A DNA stretch of 59,659 nt from Acidobacteriota bacterium. GTDB lineage: Bacteria > Acidobacteriota > Aminicenantia > UBA2199. Shown here in pieces: positions 52,901-59,659 of this stretch (the stretch's first letter is position 1; the number at the start of each line of letters is the position of its first letter). The DNA lies in contig JAHIKI010000047.1 of NCBI GenBank assembly GCA_018897435.1, positions 1 to 59,659 on the forward strand, given 5' to 3'. Below the pieces are notes generated by a model. That model did no database searches and was not told where the DNA came from. It was given only the letters and a program-made list of their open reading frames with translations. A program made the position numbers and the translations under genes.

Positions 52901-53863
52901 ATGAAAAGAATACTTATGCTTGCCTCGTTTTTCCTAATTGTTTGCATTCTCTCAATGAACATCTTCGCCCAAAAGCCCGGTGAAATTGTCTTCTCCAAAA
53001 CGCTTATCGATCCTCAGAACCCGGCAGCGCTTACCACCCAGTTTAAATCCGCTGACAATATTTACGCGCTTGCTTTCCTTGAGAAGTCTGTTTTGGGTAT
53101 TCTCGGTTCCGAGGCGAAGAAGGTCGACGTGGAAGTGTTTCTGTACGAATTGAAACCGCCCCTCTATTCATATCAACAGCCGAGCGAAATGCAATTGGAA
53201 TCAAACACACTGAAATTAGCGGGCGATGCTCTGCAGAAGACATTTCTGCCCCTTGACATTGTGCCGGGGACAAATGCCATGACAGCCTATGGCAGTCAGG
53301 ATCTGGTGTATCAGAAATTTGGCAGCGAGTTTTACGGCCCCGTGGCATATGCCGCAGCCTTGAGCGGGCTCGAGCCCGGCGAACACACCATCATAGTCAA
53401 GTTGAGCTGTAACTACCAATTTGTAGCAGAAGGAAAATTCGTTATCCAGGGCAACGATTACGCGGTATACAATAAGATGTCCAAGGATTTGAACGAATCC
53501 GCCTCCGGCGCAAGTACGAAAAAGGCAGTGATGCCGAAAGCAGTACTTTCTGACAAGGGGCTTGAAACGGAAATGATCAACGCCTTCAAGAATTCTCAAA
53601 CCTACAAGGACAGGATCAAGGGTGAGGTTTTGCGCGTGGTGATCATCGATCCCGACTGGATGATAAGGAGGAATGGGCTCACGGGGATCATTCTGCACCG
53701 CTACATCAGGGCGGCGATTGCGGTAAAAAACAGTGACGGCACGTGCACGGTGTGGCCGCTGGTAACATTTCAGCAGGACTATGTAGGTGACAAGTTCCAG
53801 AAAACAAGATTCGACGGAGTTGGCGATCCATACAAAATTCCCTGTGAGCATTTCGGGAAATAG
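52901..53863 (+). CDS. Exported protein of unknown function
   Basis: A 320-residue protein with a signal peptide (1-23, ending NIFAQ). The mature part has a beta-rich domain (about 30-185, ending GEHTIIVKLSCNYQFVAEGKFVI) and a C-terminal domain (about 220-320) with VLRVVIIDPDWMIRRN and ILHRYIRAAIAVKNSDGTC. No signature is recognised. A strong ribosome site AGGGAGGT precedes the ATG, and a weak promoter (TTGCTC, 17 bp, TATGCT) lies near 52843-52871. A hairpin follows the gene. Confidence 0.75.
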   Translation: MKRILMLASFFLIVCILSMNIFAQKPGEIVFSKTLIDPQNPAALTTQFKSADNIYALAFLEKSVLGILGSEAKKVDVEVFLYELKPPLYSYQQPSEMQLESNTLKLAGDALQKTFLPLDIVPGTNAMTAYGSQDLVYQKFGSEFYGPVAYAAALSGLEPGEHTIIVKLSCNYQFVAEGKFVIQGNDYAVYNKMSKDLNESASGASTKKAVMPKAVLSDKGLETEMINAFKNSQTYKDRIKGEVLRVVIIDPDWMIRRNGLTGIILHRYIRAAIAVKNSDGTCTVWPLVTFQQDYVGDKFQKTRFDGVGDPYKIPCEHFGK

Positions 53864-53911
53864 AGAGAAATTTTAAAACGCGGACTAGTTTTCGCTAAAA
53901 ATTTTTCATTG

Positions 53912-53936
53912 AGTGATTTTTCCTAAAAAAATCACT
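53912..53936 (+). terminator. AT-rich hairpin after the exported-protein cluster
   Basis: AGTGATTTTT (53912-53921) pairs with AAAAATCACT (53927-53936) around a 5-nt loop. No T tract follows, so termination is possible but not certain. Confidence 0.4.
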
Positions 53937-54099
53937 GCCAGTTACCATTGACAATTTTTCCCTATTTTGCCACAATCCATGGGGATGCCAGACGAAAAAG
54001 AGAGGTGGGGATTTCCTGTAGCAGAAAGGAAAATGAATAAGCCATTGGTGGGAGTTTGTCCGGAATAATTGAGTAAACATTGGACAGGGAGCAGAATAG

Positions 54100-57000
54100 A
54101 TGCCGATCGATGAATATCTGAAACAGGTTAAGCAGCGGTATGCTGCTGGCATTTCCACCGAGCACAGTTACCGGGCCGATCTGCAGAATCTGATACTTTT
54201 GATGGTCAAAGGGATTCAAGTGACCAACGAACCGAAAAGACAAAAGTGCGGAGCCCCGGATTACATTATCCAAAAAAAACAGGTGCCGCTGGGCTATATC
54301 GAGGCTAAGGATATCGGCGTCGATCTAAATAAAACGGAAACGTCCGAACAGATCAAACGTTATTTGCAGAGTCTCGAAAATTTTATTTTGACCGATTACC
54401 TGGAATTCCGCTTTTACAAATACGGCCAGAAGGTGCATGAAATAAAGATCGCCTCTATTGAAAACGGTAAATTCTCAATTCACCCAGAATGTTTTGATTC
54501 TTTTTCCACACATATAAGGGACTTTTGCGACTTCAAAGGTCAGACCATTAAGTCGGCCGAAAAGCTGGCCAAAATGATGGCTCAGAAAGCAAGATTGATG
54601 GAGGAGGTTTTGTACAAGGCGGTGATGGAAGAGGATGAGAACAACTCTTTGAAAGATCAGTTGCAGGCGTTCCGGCGCATACTAATCCATGACCTTAAGG
54701 AAAAAACATTTGCCGATATTTACGCGCAGACCATCGCCTACGGGCTTTTTGCCGCCCGTCTTCATGATATCACTCTCGAAAATTTCTCCCGCCAGGAAGC
54801 CAGGGAACTTATCCCTAAATCGAATCCCTTTTTACGCAACCTTTTTGATTACGTTTCCGGTGCACAATTGGATGACCGTGTTGTCTGGATCGTCGACGAC
54901 CTGGCCGATATTTTCCGAGCCGCCGATTTGCAGGCGATCCTTTCCGATTTCGGCAAAACCAATGGGCCGGCCGACCCTTTCATTCATTTTTACGAAACTT
55001 TTCTTGCCGCCTACGACCCAAAGCTGCGCAAATCCAGGGGGGTCTATTACACGCCCGAGCCGGTGGTGAATTTTATTGTCCGTGCCGTGGACGATATTTT
55101 GCAAAACGAGTTCGGCCTTTCCTCCGGTCTTGCTGACACTAGTAAAATCAAAATAAAAACGACAGATGAAAATACCGGAAAGACAATTGAAAAAGAAATC
55201 CACAAAGTGCAAATACTCGATCCGGCCACCGGGACAGGAACATTTCTGGCCGAAGTGATCAGGCAAATCCATAAAAAATTCCAGGGGCAGGAAGGGGCCT
55301 GGTCCGACTATGTGGAAGAGCATCTCATCCCGCGGCTGAATGGCTTTGAGATCCTGATGGCCTCTTACACCATGTGCCACTTGAAACTTGAAATGCTGCT
55401 GCGCGAAACCGGCTACAAAGCAAAAGATGAAAGCAAGCAGCAACGATTTCGGGTCTTTTTGACCAACAGTTTGGAAGAAGCCCATCCCGATACCGGAACA
55501 CTATTTGCCAGTTGGCTTTCAAAAGAATCCACTGAAGCGAATTATGTAAAAAGAGACACACCGGTCATGGTGGTGATGGGCAATCCGCCATACAGTGGTG
55601 AAAGCGCCAACAAGGGCGAATGGATAATGGAACTTATGGAAGATTATAAAAAAGAACCTGGAGGAAAAGAGAAATTAAAAGAGCAAAATTCAAAGTTCAT
55701 AAATGACGATTATGTTAAATTCTTACGTTACGGTCAGCATTTTATTGAAAAGAATGGTAGTGGAGTGTTAGCCTTTATTAACCCACACGGATTTTTGGAT
55801 AATCCAACATTTCGAGGTATGCGTTGGAACTTGCTCAAAACTTACGATAAAATCTATACCATAGATTTGCACGGAAACGCAAAGAAAAAAGAAACGGCTC
55901 CAGATGGGTCGTCTGATGTTAATGTTTTTGACATCGAACAAGGTGTTTCAATTAATTTATTTATTAAAACAGGAAAGAAAAAACCAAATGAATTAGGACA
56001 GATTTTTCATTATGATTTGTTTGGGAAAAGGGAATTGAAATACGGTTTTCTACTTGAGAATTCAGTCAAATCAATAGAATTCAACAATTTCATGCCTTTT
56101 AAAAATAATTTTCTTTTCAAAAAAATTGACGATACATTACTTAATGAATATAACAAATACTTAAATCCAGTTGATCTATTTCAAATTAATGTAATGGGGT
56201 TTCAAACTCATAGAGATAACTTTTCAATTGATTTCGAGATGACTGAAATTAGAAAAAGAGCAAACGATTTAAGAAATCAAGACATAACTAATGAAGAACT
56301 TTATAATAAATACTCAATAAGCGATAATAGAGATTGGAAACTTTCAAAAGCAAGAGCAGAAATTCAATCTGATAAAAATTGGGACAATAAAATAATTCAT
56401 TGTGGTTATAGACCTTTTGATAATAGACCTTGTTATTTTAGTTATGTTATGATGGACTACCCACGAAAAGAGTTAATCCAAAATGTTTTAGACAAAGAGA
56501 ATTTAATTCTTGGAATAGGAAGACAGGGTATGGCTGTTGGTGATATTGAATGGTGTCTTACCACAATATCAAAATATCCTGTTGATGCAAATATGTTTAG
56601 AAGAGGTGGCGTCAATCTTTTCCCCCTCTATCTCTACCCCGAAACAAACGGGCAACAAAATATCGAACAAACAATCGTAAGAACATCCAATTTAAACTCC
56701 GAAATTGTCCAAAAAATTGCGGAGAACTTAGGCTTAAACTTTACCAATGAGAAAGAAACCACCGAAGGCTCTTTTGCACCAATAGACATTTTAGATTACA
56801 TCTATGCTGCATTGCATAGTCCAACGTATCGCAAGAAATACAAAGAATTTTTAAAGACAGATTTCCCTCGCGTGCCTTACCCTGAAAATGCTGACACTTT
56901 TTGGAAGCTGGTCAAACTGGGTGGTGAAATTAGACAGATCCATCTGTTGGAAAGCCCTGCGGTGAACAAACTGATCACTACTTATCCTGTAAACGGGAAT

Positions 57001-57249
57001 AACAAAGTTGCAAAAATAATGTTTGAATCTGGCAAAGTTTGGATAAACGATTCCCAATACTTTGACAAGGTTCCTCAGATTGCCTGGGAATTCTATATCG
57101 GCGGCTATCAGCCCTCACAAAAATGGCTCAAAGACCGGAAAAGCAGGGAATTAAATTTTGAGGATATACTCCATTATCAAAAAATCATAGTTGCCTTGAC
57201 CGAGACAGATCGGATTATGAAAGAAATCGATAAGGTGGTGGAGTTTTGA
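54100..57249 (+). CDS. Single-chain restriction-modification enzyme (N6-adenine methyltransferase with N-terminal nuclease)
   Basis: A 1049-residue protein. The N-terminal region has a PD-(D/E)xK nuclease signature: P53-D54 then E68-A-K70 (GYIEAKDI). A helical linker follows, then an N6-adenine methyltransferase with motif I DPATGTGTF from D374 and motif IV NPPY at 495-498. The remaining 550 residues should recognise the DNA target. This is the layout of type IIG/IIL enzymes and of the methylase half of type ISP systems; no helicase is present, so a type II single-chain form fits better. From just after NPPY (about 55620) to about 56600 the base composition turns strongly AT-rich compared with both ends, as if the specificity region had been exchanged. 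The ATG has AGGGAG upstream. Confidence 0.9.
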   Translation: MPIDEYLKQVKQRYAAGISTEHSYRADLQNLILLMVKGIQVTNEPKRQKCGAPDYIIQKKQVPLGYIEAKDIGVDLNKTETSEQIKRYLQSLENFILTDYLEFRFYKYGQKVHEIKIASIENGKFSIHPECFDSFSTHIRDFCDFKGQTIKSAEKLAKMMAQKARLMEEVLYKAVMEEDENNSLKDQLQAFRRILIHDLKEKTFADIYAQTIAYGLFAARLHDITLENFSRQEARELIPKSNPFLRNLFDYVSGAQLDDRVVWIVDDLADIFRAADLQAILSDFGKTNGPADPFIHFYETFLAAYDPKLRKSRGVYYTPEPVVNFIVRAVDDILQNEFGLSSGLADTSKIKIKTTDENTGKTIEKEIHKVQILDPATGTGTFLAEVIRQIHKKFQGQEGAWSDYVEEHLIPRLNGFEILMASYTMCHLKLEMLLRETGYKAKDESKQQRFRVFLTNSLEEAHPDTGTLFASWLSKESTEANYVKRDTPVMVVMGNPPYSGESANKGEWIMELMEDYKKEPGGKEKLKEQNSKFINDDYVKFLRYGQHFIEKNGSGVLAFINPHGFLDNPTFRGMRWNLLKTYDKIYTIDLHGNAKKKETAPDGSSDVNVFDIEQGVSINLFIKTGKKKPNELGQIFHYDLFGKRELKYGFLLENSVKSIEFNNFMPFKNNFLFKKIDDTLLNEYNKYLNPVDLFQINVMGFQTHRDNFSIDFEMTEIRKRANDLRNQDITNEELYNKYSISDNRDWKLSKARAEIQSDKNWDNKIIHCGYRPFDNRPCYFSYVMMDYPRKELIQNVLDKENLILGIGRQGMAVGDIEWCLTTISKYPVDANMFRRGGVNLFPLYLYPETNGQQNIEQTIVRTSNLNSEIVQKIAENLGLNFTNEKETTEGSFAPIDILDYIYAALHSPTYRKKYKEFLKTDFPRVPYPENADTFWKLVKLGGEIRQIHLLESPAVNKLITTYPVNGNNKVAKIMFESGKVWINDSQYFDKVPQIAWEFYIGGYQPSQKWLKDRKSRELNFEDILHYQKIIVALTETDRIMKEIDKVVEF

Positions 57250-57297
57250 AAGAGGTTTGCGCTTTTTTCCGCCAGGGGACCCCCCCCTTAAACATAT

Positions 57298-57816
57298 ATG
57301 AGATTCAACCCTGAGATACATCACCGCAAGTCCATCCGTTTGAAAGGATATGACTATTCGCGGAACGGAGCCTATTTTGTGACAATATGCGCATGGAATC
57401 GCGAATGTATATTTGGGGAAATTATTGATGGAAAAATGAATTTAAGTAATATTGGTTTGATAATCAATGATATATGGCCTTGGCTAGGAGAACAATATCA
57501 CTTTTTACATTTACTGGACTATGTGATCATGCCGAATCATTTGCATGGATTGATTGTCCTTGACTATTGTAAGGGCGGTTCGCGAACCGCCCCTACAGAA
57601 AAATCGAAACCATTGGGTCGTTTGCTGGGCGCATTTAAAACCCGATCAACCAAATTTATTAATATGTCCCGCCAGACATCAGGCGCACCAGTATGGCAAC
57701 GAAATTATTACGAACGAATTGTCCGGAATGAAATCGAATTCAATCGCATTTTTGAATATATAATCAACAACCCTGCGAATTGGAACGATGATGAAAACAA
57801 TCCCATCAATGTTTGA
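57298..57816 (+). CDS. REP-associated tyrosine transposase (RAYT), copy 1
   Basis: A 172-residue Y1-transposase-like protein. The metal motif HxH is H81-L-H83 in MPNHLHGLI and candidate catalytic tyrosines are Y137/Y138 in NYYERIVRNE. The opening FNPEIHHRKSIRLKGYDYS is typical of RAYT proteins, which act on single-stranded REP hairpins. Residues about 91-100 are encoded by a REP palindrome inside the gene (see the repeat entry). It is a close paralogue of the gene at 59012, with the same insertion point. Short spacing to the restriction gene suggests both belong to the accessory region. Confidence 0.93.
   Translation: MRFNPEIHHRKSIRLKGYDYSRNGAYFVTICAWNRECIFGEIIDGKMNLSNIGLIINDIWPWLGEQYHFLHLLDYVIMPNHLHGLIVLDYCKGGSRTAPTEKSKPLGRLLGAFKTRSTKFINMSRQTSGAPVWQRNYYERIVRNEIEFNRIFEYIINNPANWNDDENNPINV
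57568..57597. repeat. REP palindrome inside RAYT copy 1
   Basis: The core GGGCGGTTCGCGAACCGCCC (57573-57592) is a perfect 20-bp palindrome. It is flanked by TGTAA on the left and CTACA on the right, which also pair except for one base. It is translated in frame, giving the peptide KGGSRTAPT. The same core recurs at 57850-57869. Confidence 0.9.
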
Positions 57817-57844
57817 ATCAGGAATTGAATATTCTGATTCTTAT

Positions 57845-57869
57845 TGTAGGGGCGGTTCGCGAACCGCCC
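57845..57869. repeat. REP palindrome between RAYT copy 1 and the HIT gene
   Basis: TGTAG (57845-57849) followed by the perfect palindrome GGGCGGTTCGCGAACCGCCC (57850-57869), identical to the core inside the RAYT gene 277 bp upstream. The preceding bases TATTG are also shared. The right-hand flank differs. Confidence 0.9.
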
Positions 57870-57897
57870 TTTTGGTGAAACAATCCAAGGAGCATTT

Positions 57898-58347
57898 ATG
57901 AGCAGCCGGCAAGCGAAAGAATTATTAATTTATGAAAACGAGATGTTCAGTTTGGAGCAAAGCGCGGCGTGTCCAATACCCGGCTATCTGATATTGCGAC
58001 TGAAAGGGCCGGAGGCCAGCCTGGCCCAATTGTCAAAAAAAACCGCACAGCTTCTCGGCGTTATGCTGAAGCGAGTGACCAATGCCATCGAGCAGGCTGT
58101 CAAGCCCGAGCGGGTCTATGTCCTGTCCTTTTGCGAGATCGAACCGCGGCTGCATTTTCATCTTTTCCCGCGTACGGCCTGGCTGCTGAAGGAATACTTC
58201 AAGGCCAACGACTGCGCCAACGACCCAGTCAACGGCCCCATGCTGTTTGAATGGGCGCGCAGCGCTTTCGGCCCGGGCAGCCATGTACCCCAGGGAACCC
58301 CCGACATGGAAACCGCCTGTGGGATTATGCGCGACATCTTGAAATAA
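57898..58347 (+). CDS. HIT-like protein with a changed histidine triad
   Basis: A 149-residue protein resembling the HIT family of nucleotide hydrolases and transferases (Ap4A hydrolase type). The triad HxHxH reads H86-F-H88-L-F90, so the first two histidines remain and the third is Phe. The rest (SLEQSAACPIPGYLILRLKG; LGVMLKRVTNAIEQAVKPERVYVLSF) follows the HIT fold. Loss of the third His is seen in some family branches, so activity is open. The ATG has AAGGAG upstream. It is followed after 12 bp by the LOG gene. Confidence 0.75.
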   Translation: MSSRQAKELLIYENEMFSLEQSAACPIPGYLILRLKGPEASLAQLSKKTAQLLGVMLKRVTNAIEQAVKPERVYVLSFCEIEPRLHFHLFPRTAWLLKEYFKANDCANDPVNGPMLFEWARSAFGPGSHVPQGTPDMETACGIMRDILK

Positions 58348-58359
58348 TAGGGAATACCC

Positions 58360-58950
58360 TTGAAAAGAATATGCGTCTTCTGCGGTTCGAGCCCGGGTAC
58401 CAGGCCTGAATATGCCTGGGCGGCGCAACGGCTGGGTGTCCTTCTCGCCCAGAGAAAAATCGGCTTGGTGTTCGGCGGCGGCAAGGTCGGCTTGATGGGC
58501 CGGCTGGCCCGGGCCGCCCTGGAAAACGGCGGCGAAGTCATCGGCGTGATCCCCAGGGAGCTTCATGAAAAGAGGGTGGCATTCAGCGGACTCTCGGACC
58601 TGCGGGTTGTGGGGTCCATGCATGAGCGGAAAGCCTTGATGGCCGAACTGGCCGATGGCTTCATGGCTTTGCCGGGCGGCTTGGGCACCCTGGAAGAAAT
58701 ATTTGAAATATTGACCTGGGCGCAGCTGGGCATACACCACAAGCCCTGTGGCCTGCTCAATGTCGGCGACTTCTATACTCCATTGCTGGCTTTTCTGGAC
58801 CAGGTCGTGGAACAGGGATTTCTCGACACGGCCCATCGTTCCATGATATTGACCGCTGAAAATCCCGAGGAGTTGCTGCAACAATTTGAAACCTATCGGC
58901 CCTCGACCGCTGACAAGGCGGTATGGGCGCTGGAACAGGGACACGTTTGA
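58360..58950 (+). CDS. LOG-family phosphoribohydrolase (TIGR00730)
   Basis: A 196-residue Rossmann-fold protein with VFCGSSPG at the N-terminus, the VFGGGKVGLMG loop (about 37-47) and the catalytic signature PGGLGTLEE (105-113). Bacterial LOG proteins cleave nucleoside 5'-monophosphates to base and ribose 5-phosphate, and some make cytokinin-like bases. TTG start. It lies close after the HIT gene, so both may act on nucleotides in one short operon. Confidence 0.92.
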   Translation: MKRICVFCGSSPGTRPEYAWAAQRLGVLLAQRKIGLVFGGGKVGLMGRLARAALENGGEVIGVIPRELHEKRVAFSGLSDLRVVGSMHERKALMAELADGFMALPGGLGTLEEIFEILTWAQLGIHHKPCGLLNVGDFYTPLLAFLDQVVEQGFLDTAHRSMILTAENPEELLQQFETYRPSTADKAVWALEQGHV

Positions 58951-59011
58951 AAACGGGGGCGGTTCCCCCTGGCAGAGACAAGCGTGAACAACTCTTTTAA
59001 ATAATTGAAAA

Positions 59012-59545
59012 ATGAAATTCAACCCCGAGATTCACCACCGCCGGTCCATAAGATTGAAGGGATATAACTATTCGCAGAATGGGGTATATTTTGTGACCAT
59101 GTGTGTCCAGAACCGGGAATGCTTATTGGGAAAAGTTGTCGACAACAAAATGGTTTTGAATGATGCGGGCACCATGATTCGATCTGTTTTCGAGGAAATC
59201 CCACAATTCTATCCCGGTGCGGGAATTGATATTTTTCAAATCATGCCCAATCATGTGCATGCCATAATATATGTAGGGGCAGACCCCTGTGCCTGCTCCT
59301 CTGGTAAAGGGCAACCACGGGGGGTTGCCCCTACATTGTCATTACCCGATATTATTCACCGATTTAAAATACTGACAACGAAAAGATATATGGATCATGC
59401 AATTCAAAAGAATTGGCAGCCTTTTCTGAAAAAATTGTGGCAACGCAATTACTATGAGCATATCATTCGGGATAAAGGCGAATATGATTTGATTGGTGAA
59501 TATATAAAAAATAACCCATTTAATTCTACTCCGACATATAATTGA
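59012..59545 (+). CDS. REP-associated tyrosine transposase (RAYT), copy 2
   Basis: A 177-residue paralogue of copy 1, with FNPEIHHRRSIRLKGYNYS at the start, HxH in MPNHVHAII and NYYEHIIRDKGEYD with the candidate tyrosines. Immediately after the HxH strand, the same place as in copy 1, about 22 residues (GADPCACSSGKGQPRGVAPT) are encoded by a double REP palindrome of different sequence. Copy 2 is therefore not a simple recent duplicate carrying the same insert. There is no strong ribosome site before the ATG. Confidence 0.92.
   Translation: MKFNPEIHHRRSIRLKGYNYSQNGVYFVTMCVQNRECLLGKVVDNKMVLNDAGTMIRSVFEEIPQFYPGAGIDIFQIMPNHVHAIIYVGADPCACSSGKGQPRGVAPTLSLPDIIHRFKILTTKRYMDHAIQKNWQPFLKKLWQRNYYEHIIRDKGEYDLIGEYIKNNPFNSTPTYN
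59272..59335. repeat. Double REP palindrome inside RAYT copy 2
   Basis: The outer inverted repeat TGTAGGGGCA (59272-59281) pairs with TGCCCCTACA (59326-59335). Inside lie an imperfect hairpin (GGGGCAG with CTGCTCC) and a perfect one (GGGCAACC 59309-59316 with GGTTGCCC 59323-59330, 6-nt loop). It looks like two REPs in opposite orientation, a REPIN-like unit, and it stays open in the RAYT frame. Confidence 0.85.
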
Positions 59546-59659
59546 TTATGATTAGATCAACATCCTCATCAGGTACAAAGCGATTTGATGCCGGACATCG
59601 GGCAAAGAGGATTTTTGTTTCAGCTCCCTTTGCCTGTTCCGCCAGCGCTCCGAGGAGCG
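59526..59659 (-). CDS. Possible 3' end of a gene running off the right edge
   Basis: On the minus strand one frame is open from the right edge to a TAG at 59526-59528 and reads plausibly (ALAEQAKGAETKILFARCPA, then FVPDEDVDLI). It would overlap the end of RAYT copy 2 by 20 bp, tail to tail. A second minus-strand frame ending at 59552 is also open, so the choice is uncertain. No family can be named from about 44 residues. Confidence 0.3.
   Translation of the reverse strand, partial: LLGALAEQAKGAETKILFARCPASNRFVPDEDVDLIIINYMSE

Noticed and set aside
53948..53976. Promoter TTGACA-17-CACAAT before the restriction-modification gene
   Set aside because: The -35 box is perfect but the -10 box is poor and the predicted leader of over 110 nt is AT-rich by nature; not strong enough to list as a feature.
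57568..59335. CRISPR array formed by the repeated palindromes
   Set aside because: Only a few copies, no regular spacing and no spacers of constant length; they match REP elements next to RAYT genes.

Overview
The window looks like a piece of chromosome from a Gram-negative bacterium of moderate GC content. Outer-membrane biology is well represented: an LptE-like lipoprotein, an OmpA-family protein, TonB C-terminal domains and a small beta-barrel protein. Several sigma70-type promoters have TTGACA-like and TATAAT-like boxes 17 bp apart. The gene set (formate-THF ligase, many large sensor kinases, M16 peptidase pair, Yip1 protein, secreted proteins of unknown function) would suit an uncultured Acidobacteriota/Aminicenantes-like lineage. 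That placement is an inference from general impression, not proven by the sequence. The contig may come from a metagenome; the rnpA homopolymer frameshift should be read with that in mind.

Layout. 1-8525: three signalling genes in a row. These are a 5'-truncated PAS/HisKA_2 histidine kinase, a 1723-residue (pseudo)kinase-ATPase-TPR-GAF-histidine kinase giant, and a REC-PAS-HisKA-HATPase-REC hybrid kinase. 8526-8943: a gene-poor gap with a 183-bp element bounded by 26-bp inverted repeats. 8944-13748: a YfgM-like protein, tRNA-Arg(CCU), an orphan NtrY-like kinase and fhs. 13794-21460: pepT, then the conserved cluster rpmH-rnpA-yidD-yidC-jag-mnmE-mnmG, with no dnaA beside it. 21763-28893: another HisKA_2 kinase, a small outer-membrane protein, an AT-rich beta-propeller sensor, and an SDF-family symporter. 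29096-35034: an active/inactive M16 peptidase pair, a beta-CASP nuclease, a YgjP-like metallopeptidase and an AAA/DUF4143 ATPase. 35272-39775: ftsK, then an ECF sigma factor, a zinc-finger anti-sigma candidate and a protein with two TonB C-terminal domains. 39893-43931 (minus strand): leuS-lptE-holA with ATGA overlaps. 44130-51002: a Yip1 protein, OmpA/coiled-coil pair, polyprenyl synthase, CYTH protein, sugar nucleotidyltransferase, a GAF-like protein, pyrE and a methyltransferase. 51070-53863: four exported proteins of unknown function. 54100-end: a single-chain restriction-modification enzyme with an AT-rich specificity region, two RAYT transposases, and HIT and LOG family genes.

How the genes work together. 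The rpmH-mnmG block joins ribosome, tRNA maturation, membrane insertion and tRNA wobble modification in one largely overlapping operon. leuS-lptE-holA is a second tight operon. The sigma/anti-sigma/TonB genes form a probable envelope-response unit. The right end is an accessory region in which REP palindromes lie inside the reading frames of the RAYT transposases thought to act on them.

The observations I consider most worth following are: the REP hairpins at equivalent positions inside both RAYT genes; the T10 frameshift in rnpA; the giant kinase whose HRD aspartate is Gly; the base-composition mosaic in the restriction-modification gene; several genes whose promoter -10 box sits so close to the start codon that the mRNA should be leaderless; and the 183-bp palindromic element.
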